This document shows positions 1 to 5,064 of a stretch of 5,064 nt of DNA, one piece after another. Source of the DNA: Chitinophagaceae bacterium UBA5175 (lineage in GTDB: Bacteria > Bacteroidota > Bacteroidia > Chitinophagales > Chitinophagaceae). The notes beneath the pieces were generated by a model. It saw nothing but the letters and a program-made list of their open reading frames with translations. It searched no databases and was not told where the DNA came from. Position numbers and translations under genes: made by a program. Position 1 is the first letter of the stretch. Each line of letters starts with the position of its first letter. The DNA lies in contig DHWT01000257.1 in the NCBI GenBank assembly GCA_002413325.1, positions 1 through 5,064 of the forward strand, given 5' to 3'.

Positions 1-672
1 GAAATGCAAACGATATTCGGAGACGGGTCCCAGCAACAGGGTAGCGGATTACTTGAACGCTTAATGAATGCCGGCAAAAGGGTCCTGGTCGGGGAAAATT
101 TATTTATGACGGCATTTACCAATACGGGACTGGGAAAGAAAAAAATAAGTTTTGCAGCACCTTATACAGGGAAGATAATCTGCCTGGATCTCCAACAGCT
201 CGGCGGGACCATATTGGCGCAGAAAGACGCGTTTCTTTGCGCAGCCAAGGGAGTCAGTATCGGTATTGCTTTTCAACGTAGGCTGGGTACGGGGATTTTT
301 GGCGGCGAAGGATTTATCATGGAGAAACTGGAAGGAGACGGCCTCGCCTTTGTTCATGCGGGTGGTTTTATCATGGAGAAGGAATTAAAACCAGGTGAAG
401 TTTTGAAAATTGATACGGGCTGTGTGGTGGCCTATTCACCGGGAATAGATTTTGATATTGAGTTTATTCGCGGGATCCGCAATTGGATGTTTGGTGGTGA
501 AGGCTTATTTTTTGCCGTAATGCGGGGTCCGGGTAAGGTCTGGATACAATCCCTTCCCATCAGCAGACTGGCGAGCCGGATTATCCAGTATAGTCCGCAG
601 TTTGGTCATAGAAAGGAAGAAGGAAGCATATTAGGCGGACTTGGGAACCTGTTGGACGGAGACCGGTTTTAA
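1..672 (+). CDS. AIM24 / TIGR00266 family protein, 5' end outside window
   Basis: This is the C-terminal ~223 residues of an AIM24-like protein (TIGR00266 family), a beta-rich fold whose bacterial members have no firmly established biochemical role; the namesake is a yeast mitochondrial inner-membrane protein. Family signatures seen are IFGDGS near the left edge, two copies of an FGGEG motif (the first in GTGIFGGEGFIMEKLEGDG, the second after NWMFGGEGLFF), the VHAGG segment, and a WIQSLPISRLA segment near the end. The tail GGLGNLLDGDRF is glycine-rich. There is no signal peptide or membrane helix in the visible part. An ATG lies at 4-6, but the frame is open back to base 1 (GAA, Glu) and family members carry roughly 45-50 residues ahead of the IFGDGS motif, so that ATG is internal and the true start is upstream of the window. 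The stop is TAA at 670-672, followed by a shared terminator. Family assignment is confident; function is unknown. Confidence 0.88.
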   Translation, partial: EMQTIFGDGSQQQGSGLLERLMNAGKRVLVGENLFMTAFTNTGLGKKKISFAAPYTGKIICLDLQQLGGTILAQKDAFLCAAKGVSIGIAFQRRLGTGIFGGEGFIMEKLEGDGLAFVHAGGFIMEKELKPGEVLKIDTGCVVAYSPGIDFDIEFIRGIRNWMFGGEGLFFAVMRGPGKVWIQSLPISRLASRIIQYSPQFGHRKEEGSILGGLGNLLDGDRF

Positions 673-703
673 ATACACCGCTGTGGACTCCTTTGTTAAT
701 AGA

Positions 704-751
704 AAAAGCCCCGAAAGTTTGAATCCAATTAACTTACGGGGCTTAACTTTT
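704..751. terminator. Bidirectional intrinsic terminator between convergent genes
   Basis: A perfect 8-bp inverted repeat, AAGCCCCG (706-713) and CGGGGCTT (737-744), is extended inward, after one A/A mismatch, by five more pairs (715-719 with 731-735), leaving an 11-nt loop. On the minus strand the stem runs into CTTTTTCT, a good U-tract for the BI-1-like gene ending at 782. On the plus strand a weaker AACTTTT follows (745-751), serving the AIM24-family gene ending at 672. The position between two converging stop codons fits a shared terminator. Evidence is sequence symmetry only; folding energy was not computed. Confidence 0.85.
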
Positions 752-781
752 GCCAGTCCCGGCCGGGCCGGAAGAAATGAA

Positions 782-1531
782 TTATCTGCGGTCAGCCAGC
801 TTGGAGAGCAGGCGGAGAATTTCAAGGTAAAGCCATACAATTGTAACCAGCAATCCGAACGCGCCATACCATTCCATATATTTCGGTGCACCGGCTGCCA
901 CTCCTTTTTCTATCATATCAAAATCCAGTAAGAGGTTGAGCGCTGCAATAGCAACAACAAACAATGAAAAACCGATACCGAGCATGGAACCTTCATGAAT
1001 GAATGCAATATCAATATGGAACATTCCCAATACAATGGACAACAGATAAAAGATGGCAATACCCGCTGTTGCTATAAAAATGACGGACCTGAATTTTTCA
1101 GTTACCCTGATAACCCTGAAGCGGTATAACAGGTACATCGCTATTACGGCTCCAAATGTCAGGAGCACGGCCTGGGTCACAATACCCGGTGCGGTTTTAG
1201 CGAATACATTATTATAGGTAGCAGAAATGGCTCCCAGAAAAACACCTTCAAACAAAGCATATACAGGCGTCAGGTAAGCGGCCCATTCCTTTTTGAAGAT
1301 AACAGCCATTGCAGTTATAAAACCCAGGATTGCGGATCCCAGCATCCAGGGCATCACATTGACACCATCATAGAATGCTTTCCATGTTAAGGAAGCAGAT
1401 CCCATGACAAGTAAAAACAGCAGGAAAAATTTGTTCAGCGTGCCTCTTTCAGTCATAGCGCCTGAACCGGGCAGGGTAATCGTATTCTGGAAAACATTCA
1501 TCGCAGGATTACCAGATTTAAAAATAGCCAT
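782..1531 (-). CDS. Bax inhibitor-1/YccA-like integral membrane protein
   Basis: A 249-residue inner-membrane protein with about seven hydrophobic helices near residues 31-50, 61-79, 86-106, 119-138, 148-170, 181-203 and 221-243, the topology of the BI-1/TMBIM superfamily. The short N-terminal NPAM motif (8-11) before the first helix and the LLDFDMIEKG segment (201-210), with Asp203 and Asp205 at the end of helix six, resemble the bacterial BaxI_1-type branch. FEGVFLG (94-100) in helix three carries the Glu typical of the family. Characterised relatives such as B. subtilis YetJ act as pH-sensitive calcium leak channels; whether this one does is inference. The ATG at 1531 is chosen because it places NPAM at the usual distance from the start. 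The gene begins 64 bp after the hydrolase gene on the same strand, so it could be read through or have its own promoter. It ends in a clear terminator. No damage is seen. Confidence 0.9.
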   Translation of the reverse strand: MAIFKSGNPAMNVFQNTITLPGSGAMTERGTLNKFFLLFLLVMGSASLTWKAFYDGVNVMPWMLGSAILGFITAMAVIFKKEWAAYLTPVYALFEGVFLGAISATYNNVFAKTAPGIVTQAVLLTFGAVIAMYLLYRFRVIRVTEKFRSVIFIATAGIAIFYLLSIVLGMFHIDIAFIHEGSMLGIGFSLFVVAIAALNLLLDFDMIEKGVAAGAPKYMEWYGAFGLLVTIVWLYLEILRLLSKLADRR

Positions 1532-1595
1532 AGTTTGATTCGTTTAGGACTTGCAATTTACTAAAAAGGAAATGTATTGTAAAGGCTCCCGGTAC

Positions 1596-2450
1596 TTAGT
1601 ACAATTTTAACAATACAGAGCGTATTTCAGTGAACTTTGTCCAAGGGATGAAATGGTTGGCACCAGGGATCATGGTTGCTTCTATTTTGGGTGAATTGAC
1701 CAGTAAATTTTTGCCGTAAGCCACATTGGCAGGCGGAACCCAGGTATCCCGGGTACCATGAATGAAGTAAACCGGGCAGGTAATTTTGGAGAAGTCTTTT
1801 TCCAGTAAAACCAGGTCTTTCTTCAAAAACCACAACTCTTCGTTAGCGGGCCGCATGGCGCCGGGAAGGAAATAATTCAGCGTTGTTTGATAAAGCCAGG
1901 GTCTCCATTTTTCCGGTTTTTCTTCTGAAGGATCAATAGAACCTGATATCACCACGAGCCCTGAAAAAAGCCGGGGATTGTCTGCCCCGAGTTTAATAAC
2001 CAGGGTTCCGCCCAGGGAATGGCCGGCCAGGAACAAGGGTTTATGATTGGAGAGCCGCTTGAAAAGCGGGCTTATCAATAAGGATTGAATATCCAGGTGC
2101 TGGGCCTGGCCAAAATCGCTGTATCCGAAACCGGGACGATCAACCGAAACCATCCTGAATTTTTTTAGCAATGTGGAGTCTTTCATATACGCCGCAAAAG
2201 CGTCCCAGCTTCCGGGAGATCCGTGAATAAAATAGATGGTGGGTAAGGAATCACTGCCGGTCTCGGTAAAGTGTATATGTTTACCGTATGCTTTGATGGT
2301 TCCCGTGCGCAGCTCAACATGTGCCTGCCGGAATTCGGCTTTTTCATCGGCATCCGGCTTACGGAAACTCATACAACCCTGCGCGAAGAGAAGCCAGCTT
2401 AACAGGAACAGGCCTGAAAGCATGAGCATTTTCTTCATAAAACCTTTCAT
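1596..2450 (-). CDS. Alpha/beta-fold hydrolase, probable lipoprotein
   Basis: A 284-residue serine hydrolase with the full alpha/beta-hydrolase catalytic set: the HGSPG oxyanion loop (76-80), DRPGFGYS (104-111), the nucleophile elbow GHSLGG (143-148, Ser145), the acid Asp235 in HGTRDTWVPP, and His266 in GANHFIPW. Residues ~150-220 would form the variable cap. The N-terminus is MKGFMKKM, then a hydrophobic stretch (9-23) ending AQGC, so Cys26 fits a lipobox (Ala rather than Leu at -3) and envelope anchoring is likely. The native substrate cannot be told; esterase, lipase and peptidase-like members share this fold. The ATG at 2450 sits 6 bp after the ricT stop, and purine-rich AAGGAAAGAA on the minus strand (2461-2470) lies about 10 bp upstream, favouring it over the Met at 2438. 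Tight spacing argues for co-transcription with ricT. The gene is intact. Confidence 0.88.
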   Translation of the reverse strand: MKGFMKKMLMLSGLFLLSWLLFAQGCMSFRKPDADEKAEFRQAHVELRTGTIKAYGKHIHFTETGSDSLPTIYFIHGSPGSWDAFAAYMKDSTLLKKFRMVSVDRPGFGYSDFGQAQHLDIQSLLISPLFKRLSNHKPLFLAGHSLGGTLVIKLGADNPRLFSGLVVISGSIDPSEEKPEKWRPWLYQTTLNYFLPGAMRPANEELWFLKKDLVLLEKDFSKITCPVYFIHGTRDTWVPPANVAYGKNLLVNSPKIEATMIPGANHFIPWTKFTEIRSVLLKLY

Positions 2451-2456
2451 GGAAAA

Positions 2457-3740
2457 TTATTTCTTTCCTTGCGGAGGCCTGTTATTCCTTGGTTGTGAAG
2501 GGGGCCTGTTATCCCTTGGTTGTGAAGGAGGTTTATTGTCTCTTGATTGAGATGGAGGTCGGTTGTCTCTTGATTGAGGTGGAGGCTGCTGCCTGTTTTC
2601 CCTACGATTTAGTGGCGACCCCTTCCTCATTTCTCTTTTTTTCCGGTCTGCCTTATCCAGCGTTTTCAGGCTGAACTGCCCGGTAAGGTCTACGTTGACC
2701 AGTTCTTCCTTCGGTTTTCCGGTATTCACTTCAATGGCACCGAGGTCGTCGGGTATGATGTTCTGCTGGTTGAGTTTCTTAATTTGTTTGACCCTTTCAA
2801 TTAAAAGCGGGTATTGTTTATTGCTGTCCGGCAGTACATACCACATCAGGTTTTTGAAAATATCCTTTTTGATCAGCAGGGCCGTTCCTTTGGCCACCTG
2901 CAGGGTGTCGGCATTATCAGGGAACTGCTGCAGGGCATCCAGGTAGGTATCCAGTTCGTAGTTCAGGCAGCATTTTAACCGGCCGCACTGACCACTTAGT
3001 TTACTTTGGTTGATGGAAAGATTTTGGTAACGGGCAGCGGTCGTATTTACCGATTTGAAATCTGTAAGCCAGGTTGAACAGCAGAGTTCACGTCCGCAGC
3101 TGCCTACGCCGCCCACTTTTCCTGCTTCCTGTCTGGCCCCGATCTGGCGCATTTCCACTTTCACGCGGAATTCAGAAGCGAATATTTTAATGAGTTCACG
3201 GAAATCCACCCGGTCGTCTGCAATGTAATAGAATGTGGCTTTGCGTCCGTCTGCCTGAATTTCCACCTGGGATACTTTCATATCCAGCCTTAACTGGCGG
3301 GAGATGGCACGCGAACGGATTACGGCTTCCTGTTCACGGGCCTTATTTTGTTTGAGCAGATCCAGGTCCCGGTCAGAAGCGCGGCGAAGCACTTTTTTCA
3401 TATCCGGATGAAACTCCTCCACACTTTTTTTCTTCATCTGTATCCTGACCAGCTCTCCGGTTAAGCTTACCGAACCAACATCAAAACCGCTTACACCTTC
3501 CACACTCACCATATCTCCTTTTTCAAAGATCTGTGTTGTTGTATTCCGATAAAAATCCTTCCGGCTACCCTGATTAAAACTTATTTCCATTACCCGGCAT
3601 TCTGATGCGGGATCATGTATGGGAAGGTTTGAGAGCCAGTCAAATACATTCATCCTGTTGCAACTACCTGTACCGCAGCTTCCATGGCTTTGGCATCCAC
3701 CCGGCTTGCCATCGGCCGTGCCACAATTAGAACATCCCAT
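2457..3740 (-). CDS. ricT: RicT/PSP1-domain protein with cysteine-rich N-terminus and repetitive C-terminal tail
   Basis: A 427-residue protein of the PSP1/YaaT family. The core (about 45-285) contains the characteristic GSCGRELCC (213-221) and SGQCGRLKCCLNYE (249-262) motifs, giving six cysteines (215, 220, 221, 252, 257, 258). In B. subtilis RicT, with RicA and RicF, forms an iron-sulfur complex affecting RNA processing with RNase Y, sporulation, competence and biofilm; the role in Bacteroidota is not established. Two additions stand out: five cysteines in the first 27 residues (3, 6, 16, 22, 27), and a basic, Pro/Gln/Asn/Arg-rich tail from ~365, including four 9-residue repeats of the QSRDNRPPS type. 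The tail is likely disordered. Start ATG at 3740 captures the N-terminal cysteines and is preceded by AT-rich DNA without a Shine-Dalgarno sequence. It lies 42 bp after holB and 6 bp before the hydrolase gene. No RicA or RicF homologue is in the window. Confidence 0.9.
   Translation of the reverse strand: MGCSNCGTADGKPGGCQSHGSCGTGSCNRMNVFDWLSNLPIHDPASECRVMEISFNQGSRKDFYRNTTTQIFEKGDMVSVEGVSGFDVGSVSLTGELVRIQMKKKSVEEFHPDMKKVLRRASDRDLDLLKQNKAREQEAVIRSRAISRQLRLDMKVSQVEIQADGRKATFYYIADDRVDFRELIKIFASEFRVKVEMRQIGARQEAGKVGGVGSCGRELCCSTWLTDFKSVNTTAARYQNLSINQSKLSGQCGRLKCCLNYELDTYLDALQQFPDNADTLQVAKGTALLIKKDIFKNLMWYVLPDSNKQYPLLIERVKQIKKLNQQNIIPDDLGAIEVNTGKPKEELVNVDLTGQFSLKTLDKADRKKREMRKGSPLNRRENRQQPPPQSRDNRPPSQSRDNKPPSQPRDNRPPSQPRNNRPPQGKK
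2469..2576 (-). repeat. Four 27-bp tandem repeats within ricT
   Basis: Four head-to-tail units of exactly 27 bp (2469-2495, 2496-2522, 2523-2549, 2550-2576) encode the 9-residue units QPRNNRPPQ, QPRDNRPPS, QSRDNKPPS and QSRDNRPPS (residues 389-424, listed from the C-terminal end). The two units nearest the stop codon are the most alike at DNA level, and the other two resemble each other, suggesting stepwise duplication. A 9-bp partial copy follows at 2577-2585. The period is a multiple of three, so copy-number change would not shift the frame. Confidence 0.9.
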
Positions 3741-3766
3741 ATATATATAAATTAACCAGCAGTTGA

Positions 3767-3774
3767 CAAATATA
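3767..3774 (-). promoter_or_regulatory. Possible Bacteroidota -7 promoter element for ricT
   Basis: On the minus strand TATATTTG matches the Bacteroidota housekeeping -7 consensus TAnnTTTG exactly and ends 26 bp before the ricT ATG, giving a short AT-rich leader. No TTG/TTTG is visible at the expected -33 distance, where the sequence is the GC-richer end of holB. It could be an internal promoter inside the operon or a chance match in AT-rich spacer. Confidence 0.3.
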
Positions 3775-3782
3775 CTAAGTTC

Positions 3783-4943
3783 CTAGATCACCACCGCCTC
3801 TTCCCCGGTTGCCAGGATATGATAAAGGCGGATGGTCAGCGCATGAAATAGCATTTTTGCATGCGCGTTGCGTTCAATGTAATAAACCGATTTATTGAGC
3901 TGCTCTACGATGGCCTGCTGTGCAGCCAGGTCTGCAGTTTTATTCAACCGCAACGCAAAATCTCTTTCTGCATCAGGTAAATCTGCGAGGGCTCCGTCGG
4001 ACATGCGCAGGCGGATGGCCTCTTCCAGCAGGTGTATGAAATACTGCAGGAATTGCTTCTGTTTTTCACGGCCTGCTTTGCTGATTTCTTCCACCCATTT
4101 TACCTGGGCCATCGGACCCGTTTTCAAAATGGCGTTTAGCCATTCCCGTAATAAACCCAGCCAGTCGTCCTGCCCGTGTTGCAACTGCCTTAGTGCTTCA
4201 CGGTAATTTTGTTCACTTACCACGGCCAGCTGCCTTGCCTGTTCCGGTGCAACTCCGGCCCTTGATACCAGCGCATCCCGGATGTCCGTAAGGGAAGGCC
4301 TGGGCAGGCGAATAACCTGCATCCGGGAAAGGATGGTAGGCAGTACCTGGGCTTCTTCTTCTGTAACCAGTATGAATAAAGTATCCGGAGGGGGCTCTTC
4401 AATCAGTTTCAATAATTTATTTCCTTCGTTGCGCAGGTATTCCGGCATCCACATGATGAGGATCTTGTATCCGCTTTCAAAACTTTTCAGGCTGAGTTTG
4501 CGGTTAATCTCATTACATTCATGTGCAGTTATATTGCCCTGTTTATTATCGGCCTGGATAAATTGCAGCCAGTCAAAAATGGTACCATACGGAAACTGGG
4601 AAATGAATTCACGCCATTCTGTTATGAAGTCTGCACTGATCGGTTTATCGCCTGTTTTGCGCGAAATAACCGGGTACACATAATGGATATCCGGATGAAT
4701 CAGCTGCGCGGCTTTGATACAGGAAGGACATGAATTACAGCTTTCTGCCGGGAAATTTGTTTTTGATTCTCCTGCCGAAACGCGCTCACACACGAGGAAC
4801 TGTGCAAAAGCCAGGGCCAGGGGCAATCCCCCTGCCCCTTCCGGCGCATTCAGGAGCAGCGCATGACTTAGCCGGTTATGCTCAACCAGGTTGCGAAGCT
4901 TTGCTTTGATTTCCTGCTGACCAATCACCTCACTGAATAACAT
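3783..4943 (-). CDS. holB: DNA polymerase III subunit delta' (clamp-loader component)
   Basis: A 386-residue AAA+-like delta' subunit, which with delta and gamma/tau loads the sliding clamp during replication. The start MLFSEVIGQQEIKAKL is the usual family N-terminus. The P-loop position reads APEGAGGLPLA (33-43), lacking the Walker A lysine, and the Walker B position reads ILIMWMPE (161-168), as expected of a non-ATP-binding delta'. Four zinc-module cysteines are C52, C69, C72 and C75. LIEEPPPDTLFIL (180-192) is the conserved strand; the SRC motif is SRM (206-208), keeping the Arg that reaches a neighbouring ATP site. About 40 residues more than in E. coli delta' lie between HPD (83-85) and Lys160; to my knowledge this is normal in Bacteroidota. 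The frame stays open to an ATG at 4985, but that would overlap the upstream peroxidase gene by 29 bp and add 14 atypical residues, so 4943 is preferred. It begins 13 bp after that gene, with only CAGG before the ATG. Confidence 0.92.
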   Translation of the reverse strand: MLFSEVIGQQEIKAKLRNLVEHNRLSHALLLNAPEGAGGLPLALAFAQFLVCERVSAGESKTNFPAESCNSCPSCIKAAQLIHPDIHYVYPVISRKTGDKPISADFITEWREFISQFPYGTIFDWLQFIQADNKQGNITAHECNEINRKLSLKSFESGYKILIMWMPEYLRNEGNKLLKLIEEPPPDTLFILVTEEEAQVLPTILSRMQVIRLPRPSLTDIRDALVSRAGVAPEQARQLAVVSEQNYREALRQLQHGQDDWLGLLREWLNAILKTGPMAQVKWVEEISKAGREKQKQFLQYFIHLLEEAIRLRMSDGALADLPDAERDFALRLNKTADLAAQQAIVEQLNKSVYYIERNAHAKMLFHALTIRLYHILATGEEAVVI

Positions 4944-4956
4944 CCTGTGGGCAGTA

Positions 4957-5064
4957 TTAATTGAGGTGAGATGTGATCTCATCACTCATCGGGGTGACTT
5001 TACTGGGGAATACTGCAATCAGTTTCCCGTTTTCATCAATCAGGAATTTGGTGAAATTCCATTT
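4957..5064 (-). CDS. Glutathione peroxidase family protein, C-terminal fragment
   Basis: The frame open from the right edge encodes the last 35 residues of a protein, starting KWNFTKFLIDENGKL and ending SHLN, then TAA (stop at 4957-4959). WNFTKFL is the hallmark C-terminal motif of glutathione peroxidases; its Trp and Asn belong to the catalytic tetrad with the upstream Cys/Sec and Gln. The enzymes reduce hydrogen peroxide or lipid hydroperoxides, and bacterial members often use thioredoxin. The start and the catalytic Cys lie beyond the window. It is 13 bp ahead of holB on the same strand, so it may lead this operon. Confidence 0.85.
   Translation of the reverse strand, partial: KWNFTKFLIDENGKLIAVFPSKVTPMSDEITSHLN

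Noticed and set aside
758..771. GC-rich palindrome CCCGGCCGGG between the hairpin and the BI-1 stop
   Set aside because: It lacks room for a loop in its perfect form and has no adjacent T-tract; the neighbouring hairpin explains termination better. It could be a chance GC patch.
641..931. Plus-strand open frame of 96 codons across the convergent intergenic region
   Set aside because: It overlaps the AIM24-family 3' end, the terminator hairpin and the BI-1 3' end, has no recognisable domain, and its product is of mixed composition without family features.
1569..1576. TACATTTC on the minus strand as a -7 promoter element for the BI-1-like gene
   Set aside because: One mismatch to TAnnTTTG, and the nearest upstream TTG is 25 bp away, longer than the usual spacing; not strong enough to annotate.
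2236..2550. Plus-strand open frame with repeated LGCEGGLLSL units
   Set aside because: The repeat is the antisense reading of the 27-bp ricT repeats, and the rest is antisense to the hydrolase signal peptide region.
4282..4683. Plus-strand open frame of 133 codons opposite holB
   Set aside because: It lies entirely antisense to a well-supported holB segment including conserved motifs; Ser/Arg/Leu-rich composition is typical of a shadow frame.
4811..4845. Loss of Walker A lysine in HolB as a sign of a broken gene
   Set aside because: Delta' subunits normally do not bind ATP, so a degenerate P-loop is expected, and the rest of the protein is intact.

Overview
The window looks like ordinary chromosomal DNA from a Bacteroidota bacterium, most likely of the Chitinophagaceae type. 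The reasons are the delta' subunit with its lineage-typical insert, the RicT homologue with a cysteine-rich N-terminus, mid-range GC content judged by eye, weak or absent Shine-Dalgarno sequences, and one match to the Bacteroidota -7 promoter element (TAnnTTTG). I see no mobile element, CRISPR array, tRNA or rRNA.

Layout. The left edge (1-672, + strand) holds the 3' part of an AIM24/TIGR00266-family gene whose N-terminus lies outside the window. It converges on a minus-strand gene for a seven-helix Bax inhibitor-1/YccA-like membrane protein (782-1531). Between the two is a strong inverted repeat (706-744) that can act as a terminator in both directions. The rest is a minus-strand run read from right to left: the last 35 codons of a glutathione peroxidase (4957-5064), holB (delta' of the DNA polymerase III clamp loader, 3783-4943), a RicT/PSP1 protein with a repetitive C-terminal tail (2457-3740), and a probable lipoprotein of the alpha/beta hydrolase fold (1596-2450). 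Gaps in this run are 13, 42 and 6 bp, so co-transcription is likely. The BI-1 gene follows after 64 bp and may be part of the same transcript.

Function. holB next to ricT is a long-conserved pair, also found as holB-yaaT in Bacillus subtilis, although the reason for the link is not obvious. The other genes concern stress or the envelope: peroxide reduction, a membrane ion/stress protein and a cell-envelope hydrolase. I do not see a clearly new multi-gene system. The most unusual items are the RicT tail, built from four 27-bp tandem repeats, the five-cysteine RicT N-terminus, and the lipoprotein hydrolase placed directly behind ricT.
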